64,000 bases of DNA from Bacteroides luti (GCF_900128905.1 NZ_FQTV01000004.1:124001-188000), one strand, 5' to 3'. Numbered from the stretch's first letter, positions 45,427-54,146 are shown. A program made the numbers and translations. The notes: generated by a model not told the origin, from the sequence alone.

Positions 45427-46179
45427 ATGAAAACAAAACAATTTTATTGCATGCTGCTTTGCCTGGCAGGTAGTTTGCTTTTTTCACAACATGTAAATGC
45501 GCAAGTGGGTTCTGTTCATCTTAATGTTGAATTGCCGGGTAACGGCATTCAAAAAGACTCCGCCGTGTTTATTGCCGGAAGCTTTAACGGATGGAATCCT
45601 TCTGATAGCAGTTATTGCATGAAGCGAATAGACAGTAAACACTACACTCTGGAAATTCCTTGTTTCATGAATAAAAAGTACTCTTACAAGTATACGCTAG
45701 GCAGCTGGAAGGGTGTTGAAAAAGCTATAGATAATAAAGAAATAGATAACCGGACATTCGTTTCAAAAAAGAAACTTAAAATTAAAGATGTTGTTGCTTT
45801 GTGGAATCAACCTGCTCCTGCTGCGCCAATGGATACAACTCTTTTACTGAACAAGAAACAAATGGCAATCATTAAATCATTAAATGACTCAGTTGGTAAA
45901 ACTTTACCAGCTATTTTACCTCGTCTTTTGGAAATTATGCAAAAAGGAAATCTCAATATGCTATCCGATCAGCCGGATGATGCTCTAAACAAACAGTGCA
46001 ACAAAGAACTTGGGGAAATGGTGACACAAATCCTTGATTCATTAGGCGGTATCATGAAACAAATGACGGACGCTCTTACTCCTGAACAAAAACAAAAAAT
46101 AAGAGAAATGATGAAAAATCAGGATTCTCCTACACTTATCATGAATCTTATTGAAAAACTAAAGCCGAATTCTAAATAA
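45427..46179 (+). CDS. Secreted protein with E-set/CBM48-like glycan-binding domain
   Basis: A 250-aa protein with a signal peptide (ending VNAQV). Residues about 25-125 resemble CBM20/CBM48-type E-set domains: AVFIAGSFNGWNPSDSSYCM, YTLEIPCFMNKKYSYKYTLG, then KEIDNRTFV. The rest is helical (DALTPEQKQKIREMMKNQ) with no recognised fold. Binding of alpha-glucan is possible by analogy only. It is probably co-transcribed with the J-domain-like gene. Confidence 0.6.
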   Translation: MKTKQFYCMLLCLAGSLLFSQHVNAQVGSVHLNVELPGNGIQKDSAVFIAGSFNGWNPSDSSYCMKRIDSKHYTLEIPCFMNKKYSYKYTLGSWKGVEKAIDNKEIDNRTFVSKKKLKIKDVVALWNQPAPAAPMDTTLLLNKKQMAIIKSLNDSVGKTLPAILPRLLEIMQKGNLNMLSDQPDDALNKQCNKELGEMVTQILDSLGGIMKQMTDALTPEQKQKIREMMKNQDSPTLIMNLIEKLKPNSK

Positions 46180-46279
46180 AACTTACAACCTGGATTATCG
46201 AATACTCACTTGAGGTTACCTATAGGATTATAATTGCAGAATGTTTGAATATACGAAAGAACAAACAAACTAAATAAGT

Positions 46280-46287
46280 TATATTTG
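46280..46287 (+). promoter_or_regulatory. Promoter -7 element of the SDR gene
   Basis: TATATTTG, an exact TAnnTTTG match, 23 bp before the start codon. Confidence 0.5.
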
Positions 46288-46310
46288 CGGGATTTAAAGC
46301 GAAAAAATAG

Positions 46311-47039
46311 ATGAAACGAATCATAATTATAGGAGCAACTTCCGGAATTGGATATGAGGTAGCAAAAGGATATCTCAAACAGGGTTGGAAAGTAGGTGTT
46401 GCAGGCAGGCGAGAAAGCGCGCTGGAAAAATTCAAGGCTACCAACCCCGAAAATATTGAAACTCAGGTACTGGATGTTACAAAAGAGGATGCTCCTGAGA
46501 AGTTATTGTTACTGATAAATAAATTGGGCGGAATGGATCTGTTTCTGCTTAGTTCGGGAATTGGATTTCAAAACAAAACATTAAAAGCTGATATTGAAAT
46601 AAATACGGCCCGAACTAATGTAGGAGGTTTTATTCGTCTGGTAACAACTGCTTTTCACTATTTCAAGGAAAAAGGAGGCGGACATCTGGCAGTAATCAGT
46701 TCTATTGCAGGGACAAAAGGACTGGGCGTTGCTCCAGCTTATTCGGCTACAAAGCGTTTTCAGAATACATATATCGATTCATTGGCGCAGCTATCTCGCA
46801 TGGAGAAGTTAAAAATTCACTTTACTGATATCCGACCGGGATTTGTGCAGACGGATTTATTGAAAGATGGGAATTATCCGTTGCTAATGAAGCCGGAAAG
46901 GGTAGCAGAACAGATTATCAATGCTCTAAGCCGTAAAAAACGCGTTATTATTATTGATAAGAGATATGCATTTATAGTATTTTTCTGGAAACTAATTCCT
47001 GATTGGCTTTGGGAACGACTTCCAGTACGAAGCAAATAG
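46311..47039 (+). CDS. Short-chain dehydrogenase/reductase
   Basis: A 242-aa classical SDR. The dinucleotide motif is IIGATSGIGYEVAKG. The catalytic set is seen as Ser in AVISSIAG and Tyr-Lys in PAYSATKRF (YxxxK). The C-terminal tail is hydrophobic and basic (FIVFFWKLIPDWLWERLPVR), which may hold it at the membrane. The substrate is unknown. Confidence 0.85.
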   Translation: MKRIIIIGATSGIGYEVAKGYLKQGWKVGVAGRRESALEKFKATNPENIETQVLDVTKEDAPEKLLLLINKLGGMDLFLLSSGIGFQNKTLKADIEINTARTNVGGFIRLVTTAFHYFKEKGGGHLAVISSIAGTKGLGVAPAYSATKRFQNTYIDSLAQLSRMEKLKIHFTDIRPGFVQTDLLKDGNYPLLMKPERVAEQIINALSRKKRVIIIDKRYAFIVFFWKLIPDWLWERLPVRSK

Positions 47040-47048
47040 TAGTATTCA

Positions 47049-47094
47049 TTTTACTTTGGGATTCATTTGTATCCTTAAGAATCCCAAAGTAAAA
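47049..47094. terminator. Bidirectional terminator, 16-bp perfect arms
   Basis: TTTTACTTTGGGATTC (47049-47064) pairs fully with GAATCCCAAAGTAAAA (47079-47094), with a 14-nt loop. It lies between the convergent SDR and hemerythrin genes. Confidence 0.85.
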
Positions 47095-47108
47095 ACAGGT
47101 CTATAAAA

Positions 47109-47654
47109 TCAGTGCAGATATTTCTGTGAGAGTCTTTCTATTAATGCATAAAATTCTTCATGCTTCTCTTTATCTATTACTTTTTCCTCATGTTCTTTAA
47201 ACCTGATTAGTAAATCATTTTGCACGCTTTCCGGCATCACACGATCACCCATCATAAATAAAATATTATTTTCTTTTTCAATATGATTTCTCATTAAAGC
47301 AACATAAGCAAAAGCCGCATCTGCAAAAACCTGTAGATCAGAGTTCTGTCCGGAAATATTTTCTTTCATCTCACGGATATATTTTCTTCCTTGATCATGT
47401 TCTGAAAGCATTACACCGATAGGTCCGCCATGATTAGGGATTCCAGCTTCTTCCAGAGAAGGGAAATACAAATCTTCCTCTTTTCCATGATGACATTTAT
47501 CAGCGAATACAATTACAAAATTGATTAATTCCGTTAAGTCACTTACATCTGGATTTACTTTTTGTACAATTCCAGATGCTATCTTTTCGAGCAAATTCAG
47601 AGCTGTTTTAATTAACTCATGTTCACGTCTTAATTCTTCACTAGCATTTATCAT
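47109..47654 (-). CDS. Hemerythrin-like (HHE) protein
   Basis: A 181-aa four-helix protein with di-iron ligands typical of HHE domains: REHELIKTAL near the start, then FADKCHHGKEEDLYFPSLEE, LSEHDQGRKYI, ALMRNHIEKENNILF and FKEHEEKV. It could bind oxygen or nitric oxide or sense redox state. It is the third gene of the RIC-ferredoxin-hemerythrin operon, 10 bp after the ferredoxin gene. Confidence 0.85.
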   Translation of the reverse strand: MINASEELRREHELIKTALNLLEKIASGIVQKVNPDVSDLTELINFVIVFADKCHHGKEEDLYFPSLEEAGIPNHGGPIGVMLSEHDQGRKYIREMKENISGQNSDLQVFADAAFAYVALMRNHIEKENNILFMMGDRVMPESVQNDLLIRFKEHEEKVIDKEKHEEFYALIERLSQKYLH

Positions 47655-47664
47655 AATTGTAAAT

Positions 47665-47856
47665 TTACTCAGAATATTTAATTACTTCAACAGGACAACT
47701 TGCTGCTGCTTCTTCAATCTCCTCAGAATATTCAGAATAGTCAACCCCTTCGTTTACATAGGCAATGTCTTCTACTCTAAACACTTTGGAGCAAATTCCT
47801 TCGCATGCTCCACAGGCAATACAGCCCTCTTCCATCCATACTTTTTTAACATCCAT
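47665..47856 (-). CDS. Small [4Fe-4S] ferredoxin (paralogue 3)
   Basis: A 63-aa single-cluster ferredoxin (CIACGACEGICSKVF and late CPVEVIKY). It is related to the ferredoxins at 39775 and 41655, with a shorter N-terminus. Its place between the RIC and hemerythrin genes suggests it gives electrons to one of the di-iron proteins. Confidence 0.85.
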   Translation of the reverse strand: MDVKKVWMEEGCIACGACEGICSKVFRVEDIAYVNEGVDYSEYSEEIEEAAASCPVEVIKYSE

Positions 47857-47887
47857 AATATCTAAATTTAAATTGTTTGATTTCGTT

Positions 47888-48586
47888 TTAAGATTTAGTC
47901 AGATTCAAAGCTTTTGGGTATAAAATATTATTCTCAAGATGCACATGTACGTGTAAGTCTTCCTCAAATTCTTCTAATAACTTATAAGTAACATGATAAG
48001 TATTACAGCCATCATCGGGTACTGAGTAGTGATTGCTTAACAAACTTATCTTATCTACCGTACCACCTATCAGTTCATGTTCTTCCATCATCAGGGCAAT
48101 TTGCGAATTTACTATCTCTTTTGCTTTTGCTGAATTTGAACTCAAAGCTTCTTTGATAGCCGGGAAAAACACATTTTCTTCCTGTTGCTGGTGTATTGGT
48201 AATTCTGTATTTACCAATGAAAACAAATCAGCAATTTCCTTTAGCTCCGGGTGACCGGCTCCATGAACCTGAACTATCTTATTCAAGTAATCCATTATTT
48301 GAGGTAAAACTCTATAAACCTTACTATGATACTCATTTACAATGTAATCGCATAAAAAGTCCAGATTCCAGTCTTTATAATTGGGCTGACTGCCCTGAAC
48401 AACAGTCTCCAGGTTATTCAGTTTATTTTCAAGTTCAGCTATATTCAGATCCTTTTCTTTGGCCACTTCTTCCAAACTTTGATTTCCACCACAGCAAAAA
48501 TCAATACCCGCTTTCTTAAAGACTTCCGCTGCTCTGAAATCATCAGCTACAATCTCACCAATTCTCAATTTCTTAAACTCTTTCAT
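47888..48586 (-). CDS. ric: Iron-sulfur cluster repair di-iron protein (RIC/ScdA/YtfE)
   Basis: A 232-aa protein. The N-terminal ScdA_N domain has IGEIVADDFRAAEVFKKAGI followed by DFCCGGNQSLEE with its twin cysteines. The hemerythrin-like domain has HGAGHPELKEI, LPIHQQQEENVFFPAI, MMEEHELIGG and HVHLENNILYPKAL. RIC proteins repair Fe-S clusters after nitrosative or oxidative damage. It is the first gene of the operon, divergent from a Crp/Fnr regulator. The promoter has a Crp/Fnr-like palindrome upstream. Confidence 0.92.
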   Translation of the reverse strand: MKEFKKLRIGEIVADDFRAAEVFKKAGIDFCCGGNQSLEEVAKEKDLNIAELENKLNNLETVVQGSQPNYKDWNLDFLCDYIVNEYHSKVYRVLPQIMDYLNKIVQVHGAGHPELKEIADLFSLVNTELPIHQQQEENVFFPAIKEALSSNSAKAKEIVNSQIALMMEEHELIGGTVDKISLLSNHYSVPDDGCNTYHVTYKLLEEFEEDLHVHVHLENNILYPKALNLTKS

Positions 48587-48634
48587 ATTCTGTGGTTTTA
48601 ATGGTTAGTTTTAATCACTATCTTTTTTGTTCGA

Positions 48635-48679
48635 CAAAGATACAGGCACAACACCTCCTAAACTGTAACCTGGATTACA
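48635..48679 (-). promoter_or_regulatory. RIC promoter with a Crp/Fnr-type operator
   Basis: The minus strand has a -7 box TATCTTTG (48642 to 48635). A perfect palindrome TGTAA-N6-TTACA lies at 48664-48679. If transcription starts about 5 bp past the -7 box, the palindrome centre is near -41, the class II activator position of Crp/Fnr proteins. The divergent gene encodes such a protein. Confidence 0.65.
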
Positions 48680-48775
48680 CTACCAGACGTTTAACAATCT
48701 TTAATCCATTTATTTATTCTAAGCAAATAAAGTTTACTTATTTAGCAAAAATGAATATTACAAATCACAGTAATC

Positions 48776-49438
48776 ATGAACTATAATAACTTAACCATCT
48801 GTCCGCTATTCAAAGACATGAATAAGGAAGAACATGATCAATTCTTACAAAGAAATGTAAAGGCGGTAATTAATTATAAAAAAGGAGAAACTGTTGTGAG
48901 ACAGGGAGAAGTTATCAATTACATGTATTTACTGGTTAAAGGCATTGTACGTACCCAAATGATTACACAAGAAGGTAATGCCGTTGAAATAGAAATGCTG
49001 GAAGCTGTAATGCCACTGGCTCCAGCTTTCATTTTTGCAAATAACAATAAATATCCTGTTGATGTTATAACAATGGAACCTTGTACGTTTCTGAAAATAC
49101 CAAAATCAGATTGGTTGAATGAGATGATTCACAATGAAAAACTCATGATTAACTTCCTGACTCTGAATTCAAATCTGGCTGTTTTTCTCTCAATGAAACT
49201 ACAAATGATATCACTTAAAAGCCTAAAATATAAACTTGCTATATTCTTACTGGAAAAGACTACTCCTGAAAAAAACTATTTCATACTAAAACGCACAAGA
49301 ACCCAGTTAGCCGAATACTTTGGAGTACAGCGCCCTTCATTAGCTCGCACAATCAAAGAATTCGAAAATGAAGGAATTATCAAGACTGATGGGCGTATTA
49401 TTACAATCCTTGACAGAAATAAACTGACAAGAATTTAA
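48776..49438 (+). CDS. Crp/Fnr-family transcription regulator
   Basis: A 220-aa protein with a cyclic-nucleotide-binding-type beta-roll (NYKKGETVVRQGEVINYMYL, LVKGIVRTQMITQEG) and a winged-helix HTH_Crp (RTRTQLAEYFGVQRPSLART). No Fnr-type Cys cluster is seen at the N-terminus (only CPLF), so a [4Fe-4S] sensor like Fnr is unlikely; heme or direct redox sensing as in HcpR/Dnr types is possible. It is divergent from the RIC operon, its likely target. Confidence 0.88.
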   Translation: MNYNNLTICPLFKDMNKEEHDQFLQRNVKAVINYKKGETVVRQGEVINYMYLLVKGIVRTQMITQEGNAVEIEMLEAVMPLAPAFIFANNNKYPVDVITMEPCTFLKIPKSDWLNEMIHNEKLMINFLTLNSNLAVFLSMKLQMISLKSLKYKLAIFLLEKTTPEKNYFILKRTRTQLAEYFGVQRPSLARTIKEFENEGIIKTDGRIITILDRNKLTRI

Positions 49439-49493
49439 TTAATTATAAGCAACATTCTGATATAGACATTCCCTCTATGTTGATCATAGCAGA

Positions 49494-51335
49494 TTATGGT
49501 TTATTTCTTAATTGAAAGAAAGATTCATTGCGTAGCTTCAAATCTCCCGGCTTCATATCATGCAGACGAATGGTTTTTCCTAAAACATTTCCTTCAGCTC
49601 GGTTTCCTGAAATAATAACCTTACGACAGGCATCCAGCGTAATTCCGTCTTTACGATAGTGAAACGGCTGATAAGTTGTGTCTCTTATCAACGTATTATT
49701 AACAAAGCTCAGCCCATCTACCGATTTTGCATATAGAATAGGATAATCGAATAAGTAGAATTTGTTATTCTCAATACGGATATTACTATGAAAAGGATAA
49801 CGTATATCCGGCTTTGGAATTTCAGGAAATATACTGATCACAGCCTCACAAAACTGATAAACTGATGACATGCAAGGATAGCGAAATGTATTATTACGAA
49901 TAAGAACATCCTTCACTGCACCTGATTCATACCATTGATTAGCATCACCAGCTATTAAGATTGCCGACCCACTTGATTCAAATATATTATTTTCTATAAT
50001 TACTTTGCCGGGAGTTGATACTAACAAGCCTCGGGCACGGCAACTACCAAAGAACGAGTTTCTGATTTCTACATCGGCGGTACATGACAAATTTTCTAAG
50101 GCAGCACCAACTTTTAAGCTGTTAGGAACTGGTGCCTGAAATTCTACAATAAATTCAGATTTATTAAGGGGTTCAAATGAAGTCATAGTACCGGTTCCTA
50201 AAGTTCGCATGCTTTGATTCTCTATAAATCCTACCTTTTCATTTTTTCTTCCCCACTCCATACCTTGACTTTGCTCGTGCATAAATTTACACTTTATGCG
50301 GGTAGGAGAAAGAATTTCGACAATACGTACGCAGGTTCCGTGTATATTAACAGGGTCATCCATCAACCCGGCCCATTCACATTCTTCAATACGAATAAAG
50401 CCACCACATCCCATAAAGTGAAATCCATCATCATGCCCACTCAGAATACGATTTTTTGAAGCGTTTGGAACTACCCGGACCTTATTGAATGAAAGATCCT
50501 GGCTATATTGTGACAGTATTCCTAATCCACAAGAATGGTATACATCAATTTGTTCCAGGTTTATCCGCTGACTGTGATAAAGAAATATTCCGGCATGATC
50601 CCGTTCATTATGACGAAGTACCAGCCAATTTCCTTCTTTAGGATAAAATGCTGCAACACTGGGATCACTAAGACGAACAATACCCGGAGATACTTCTTCA
50701 GCATGATAGTTCCGCCACCCTATCCTATCGCCTGTATTCGGAGCTACCAGATGTGTATCTGAAGTAAATTCCATAATAGACCACAACTTACTTTTCCAGC
50801 CTTCTCCTACAAACACAAGGTTATTATTCTCGATAATATATGGAGATTCGTGAGTATTGATTTCAATTTCAAAATAATCGGGGGTAACCTTCAGCACTTT
50901 AGCTTGCGATGTAAGAGGTATATCCCAATCAATTGTAAATCCTTTCAAATTAATATCCGAGCAGTGATCCAGAGTTATAGGTTGCATCCGTCCATGCATC
51001 ACAAATGATGAACCATTACCGTCTAACGTAAAGTTATGGAGACTATCTAGTAATACAGCCAGAGTTTTGGGATTATTATCAGTTGTATTTGATTCGAAAT
51101 ATTCTCTTTCAACTGTATATTGAGGCCAGAAATCATATCTCCCTTTTGGAAAAAACAAAGTACTTCCAGGTTGTTTACGGCAAGCTTCTAAAGCTTTTCG
51201 AACATAAGGTACTGAGTTTACACGACTATCAGGTTTTAATCCAAAATCTGCAACTGATATAATTTGGTTAGCAAATAATACCGGATAATTAAGTAAAAGA
51301 AGGATAGAAATAATCCATAATTTAGAGTTAGTCAT
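49494..51335 (-). CDS. GH110 alpha-1,3-galactosidase-like parallel beta-helix enzyme
   Basis: A 613-aa secreted protein (signal ending LFANQ) made of right-handed beta-helix coils. Blocks known from Bacteroides GH110 enzymes are present: VADFGLKPDSRVNSVPYVRK, TLFFPKGRYDFWP, SGHDDGFHFMGCGGFI, then MDDPVNIHGTCVRIVE, with the acidic pairs expected to be catalytic. GH110 removes terminal alpha-1,3-galactose, including blood-group B structures. The length is typical. It is a single gene with no PUL partners. The upstream 285 bp (51336-51620) hold no gene, only the next operon's terminator. Confidence 0.82.
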   Translation of the reverse strand: MTNSKLWIISILLLLNYPVLFANQIISVADFGLKPDSRVNSVPYVRKALEACRKQPGSTLFFPKGRYDFWPQYTVEREYFESNTTDNNPKTLAVLLDSLHNFTLDGNGSSFVMHGRMQPITLDHCSDINLKGFTIDWDIPLTSQAKVLKVTPDYFEIEINTHESPYIIENNNLVFVGEGWKSKLWSIMEFTSDTHLVAPNTGDRIGWRNYHAEEVSPGIVRLSDPSVAAFYPKEGNWLVLRHNERDHAGIFLYHSQRINLEQIDVYHSCGLGILSQYSQDLSFNKVRVVPNASKNRILSGHDDGFHFMGCGGFIRIEECEWAGLMDDPVNIHGTCVRIVEILSPTRIKCKFMHEQSQGMEWGRKNEKVGFIENQSMRTLGTGTMTSFEPLNKSEFIVEFQAPVPNSLKVGAALENLSCTADVEIRNSFFGSCRARGLLVSTPGKVIIENNIFESSGSAILIAGDANQWYESGAVKDVLIRNNTFRYPCMSSVYQFCEAVISIFPEIPKPDIRYPFHSNIRIENNKFYLFDYPILYAKSVDGLSFVNNTLIRDTTYQPFHYRKDGITLDACRKVIISGNRAEGNVLGKTIRLHDMKPGDLKLRNESFFQLRNKP

Positions 51336-51555
51336 ATATTCAATTTAATAAATAACCATAATACATAATAATTATTAGTTTTTTTAAAAGGTAATTATAA
51401 GCGTTAACAAAAAAAATAAGTACATTTAAAAACAATAAATATTACAAAGCGCAAAATTAATAAATATTTTAATATTTAAAAAACAATTATAGTGTACATT
51501 TAAGAAAAACATCTATATATACTCACATTCATTATTATTCTCTTTCAATAAAACA

Positions 51556-51591
51556 ATCGTGCCCTTTATCTTTTTCGACAAAGGGCACGAT
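51556..51591 (-). terminator. Terminator of the pirin-DoxX-CDGSH operon
   Basis: Perfect 12-bp arms ATCGTGCCCTTT and AAAGGGCACGAT with a 12-nt loop lie 29 bp past the CDGSH gene. T-rich sequence follows on the minus strand. Confidence 0.85.
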
Positions 51592-51620
51592 AATTAAAAG
51601 CCAACTATAAAAATATGCTA

Positions 51621-51854
51621 CTATTTGTTGTGAGAACCATCACAATATGGTGGAGTTTTTGTTTGTTTACATCCGCATAAATAAGCTTTGCCTGTTTTTT
51701 TAGCTTCAAATTTATGTGATTTAAATTTAGTTCCATGATGTGAGCCATCACAAAACGGTTGCTTTTTACTTGCATCACAAGTACACCATTTATAAGTTTT
51801 TCCAGCCTCTAATTCAACTTCGTAAGGTCCGTTTTTGAGCATTTTTGGTTCCAT
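51621..51854 (-). CDS. CDGSH iron-sulfur protein with two CDGSH motifs
   Basis: A 77-aa protein with two mitoNEET-type binding loops, CTCDASKKQPFCDGSHHG and CGCKQTKTPPYCDGSH. Each binds a [2Fe-2S] cluster with three Cys and one His. It is the last gene of the pirin-DoxX-CDGSH operon. The role is probably redox or iron-sulfur handling under oxidative stress. Confidence 0.9.
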   Translation of the reverse strand: MEPKMLKNGPYEVELEAGKTYKWCTCDASKKQPFCDGSHHGTKFKSHKFEAKKTGKAYLCGCKQTKTPPYCDGSHNK

Positions 51855-51902
51855 ATAAAATATTATTTATCACAGAGTTATTACGTATATAACCACGATT
51901 AA

Positions 51903-52361
51903 TTATTTAAGTTTCTTTGAAATAAGATTGTCAACAGCATAACGTCCGGCTCCGCCAATGAGAATGGCAATAGCCAAACCTACAACAAGGATAAAGTATT
52001 CAAGCCCTTCGCCTTTCTGCTGACCAAACCAGTTCATGAAAAAGCCATTGTTTATATGACCACCAAGAACTGCGGCTCCAGCCATTGTTAAACCAACTGA
52101 GAAAGCCATAAAACGTGTTCCGGCACCTACAAGAATACCTAAGCTTCCAACAAATTCAGCCAGAATAACTAAAACTCCGATAATTAAAGGCATACCCATT
52201 GATTGAAAAGCACCAAGTGTTCCCTCAAAACCATATCCACCGAAAAGTCCGAGAGCTTTTTGCGCTCCGTGAGGTAATACTACAAGACCTAAGGCCAAAC
52301 GTGCTACTAACAAAGACCATGATTGTTGGTCGGTTGCTAAAAATTTCTTAATTGCATTCAT
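51903..52361 (-). CDS. DoxX-family membrane protein
   Basis: A 152-aa protein with four membrane helices. LLVARLALGLVVLPHGAQKA and the glycine-rich GLFGGYGFEGTLGAFQSMGM are typical DoxX text. DoxX proteins are linked to redox stress and quinone pathways. It lies between pirin and CDGSH genes. Confidence 0.88.
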   Translation of the reverse strand: MNAIKKFLATDQQSWSLLVARLALGLVVLPHGAQKALGLFGGYGFEGTLGAFQSMGMPLIIGVLVILAEFVGSLGILVGAGTRFMAFSVGLTMAGAAVLGGHINNGFFMNWFGQQKGEGLEYFILVVGLAIAILIGGAGRYAVDNLISKKLK

Positions 52362-52439
52362 ACTATCTATTATTTATTTATATTTTTATTAATTATCTAA
52401 AGGGAACTTCCATCACCAATAATCTTGTTTATTAATCAT

Positions 52440-53150
52440 TTATTGCATTGGTATTTCCATTACCAGCAATGTTGTTTTTGAATCAGTCTTTATTTCTATC
52501 ATTTCCGTTTCACTAACGCCAAACCCATATCTTCTGCTAAGCTTTTGTCCGGCAATAGTAACAGTTCCTTCAATGACAAAGAAATAAACACCGTTCTTCT
52601 TATCTTTCAGTTTGTATTCGCCCTTCCATCCTTCTGATAAATCACCAAGATGAAACCATGCATTCTGATAAATCCATACTCCCTGATCATGAGGGTCAGG
52701 TGAAAGAATCTGATATAATTCATCAGTTTTCTTAATATCCGCCAAGGTTATCTGATCGTAACGTGGTGTTACATTCTTTTTATTCGGGAACACCCATATT
52801 TGAAGCAATCCCAATTCCTTATCTTTATTCTTATTGAATTCACTATGAAAAAGACCAGTTCCGGCACTCATTACCTGAATCTCTCCCGCGCTGATTACTC
52901 CATGGTTACCCATACTATCCTTATGTTCCAGATCACCATAAAGCGGAATAGTAATAATTTCCATATTATCGTGAGGATGTTTTCCGAAACCTTCGCCTGG
53001 AGCGATTATATCGTCATTAAGTACCCTCAGCATGCCAAAGTGTACTCGTTGTGGATTATAATAATTTGCAAAACTAAAAGTATGGTGTGTATTCAGCCAA
53101 CCATGATTGGCATGTCCACGTGTTTCTGATTTATGCAATATTGTTTTCAT
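52440..53150 (-). CDS. Pirin-family bicupin protein
   Basis: A 236-aa pirin. The metal-binding block is HFGMLRVLNDDIIAPGEGFG followed by KHPHDNMEIITIPLYG and LEHKDSMGNHG, with a final GLFHSEFNKNKD. The start MKTILHKSETRGHANHG is the usual pirin N-terminus, so I rejected a start 16 codons upstream. Pirins act as quercetinases or redox sensors. It is the first gene of the operon with DoxX and CDGSH, with a promoter at 53196-53203. Confidence 0.9.
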   Translation of the reverse strand: MKTILHKSETRGHANHGWLNTHHTFSFANYYNPQRVHFGMLRVLNDDIIAPGEGFGKHPHDNMEIITIPLYGDLEHKDSMGNHGVISAGEIQVMSAGTGLFHSEFNKNKDKELGLLQIWVFPNKKNVTPRYDQITLADIKKTDELYQILSPDPHDQGVWIYQNAWFHLGDLSEGWKGEYKLKDKKNGVYFFVIEGTVTIAGQKLSRRYGFGVSETEMIEIKTDSKTTLLVMEIPMQ

Positions 53151-53195
53151 ACTTATATTCTTTATTATTTCAAATCTTCTTTTAATTTGATATGA

Positions 53196-53203
53196 CAAAG
53201 ATA
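53196..53203 (-). promoter_or_regulatory. Promoter -7 element of the pirin operon
   Basis: The minus strand reads TATCTTTG, 45 bp before the pirin start codon. Confidence 0.5.
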
Positions 53204-53255
53204 CGGCAGGAATATGCCGTAGGAAGTAATGAAATCAGGTGAATGATTGCAAAAA

Positions 53256-54146
53256 TCAGGACTGGCGTGCTAAAGCACGAAATTCTGAAGGAGTTTGAGC
53301 AGTAATCTTCTTAAAAAAGTTATTAAAATGAGCTGATTCTTCGAAGCCAAGTTCGTAAGCAAGCTCTTTACTGCTTATCTCACTAAACAGCAATGAACGC
53401 TTTGCCTCAATAATTATCTTGCTCTGAATATGGTCTTTTGCAGATTTACCGGTAATGCTTTTCACTGTTTTATTCAGATAATCGGCTGTTACATTCAACT
53501 TACTGGCATAATCCGAAACCATGTGCATAGAGGTATAATGCTTATTCAGCAGCTGTTTAAATAAGTGCAGCAACTGATTGGTAGTTTCCATCAATTGAGG
53601 ATTATTGCTTTTTTGCAGCGAACAATGATTATTACTCTGTATAAAAAAGATTTTCATCAGTGCGCCAATAGCTTCCTGAGTGTAGCTTTCAAGAGATTCA
53701 GAGAAATAATCTATCTGAGAAATGATATTAAGATATACCGACTTTTGTATTTCATTAATTGACAACGGAGGCGACTGCCCGAATTCGTTAAACAAATAAA
53801 TACCATTAATCAGCTTATCGGAAATGGAGTTAGAAATCAAGAACTCATCGGTAAATTTCATGGTCCAGCCTTTTGGCTCCGAAGTTGGTATTACCTGATG
53901 CATTTGTCCGGGAAAAATAAAATAAATGGTATTATTTTCAATCTGATACTCTGTAAAGTCAACAATATGAGTACCCTCTCCCTTCTCAAAAAAAATAATC
54001 GTATAATAATCATGACGATGTGGAATATCCGATTCACCATGCTTCATACGATATAAATCTTCGAGTTTCTTTATCGAAAAAGAAGAATTGCTTTCTTCAA
54101 ATTCAGATAAAGTATATGTTCTTATATCTTTAGGAAGTGGATTCAT
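53256..54146 (-). CDS. AraC-family regulator with cupin sensor
   Basis: A 296-aa protein with an N-terminal AraC-type cupin (DIPHRHDYYTIIFFEKGEGT, IYFIFPGQMHQV) and a C-terminal double HTH (YLNKTVKSITGKSAKDHIQ, ELAYELGFEESAHFNNFFKK). The start is ATG 54146; an earlier TTG at 54164 is less likely. It lies upstream of the pirin operon on the same strand and may regulate it. It is 29 bp after the LysR gene. Confidence 0.88.
   Translation of the reverse strand: MNPLPKDIRTYTLSEFEESNSSFSIKKLEDLYRMKHGESDIPHRHDYYTIIFFEKGEGTHIVDFTEYQIENNTIYFIFPGQMHQVIPTSEPKGWTMKFTDEFLISNSISDKLINGIYLFNEFGQSPPLSINEIQKSVYLNIISQIDYFSESLESYTQEAIGALMKIFFIQSNNHCSLQKSNNPQLMETTNQLLHLFKQLLNKHYTSMHMVSDYASKLNVTADYLNKTVKSITGKSAKDHIQSKIIIEAKRSLLFSEISSKELAYELGFEESAHFNNFFKKITAQTPSEFRALARQS

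Noticed and set aside
46185..46200. ACAACCTGGATTATCG, partly like the RIC promoter palindrome, upstream of the SDR gene
   Set aside because: The left half-site TGTAA is absent, so it is not a palindrome. Probably chance likeness.
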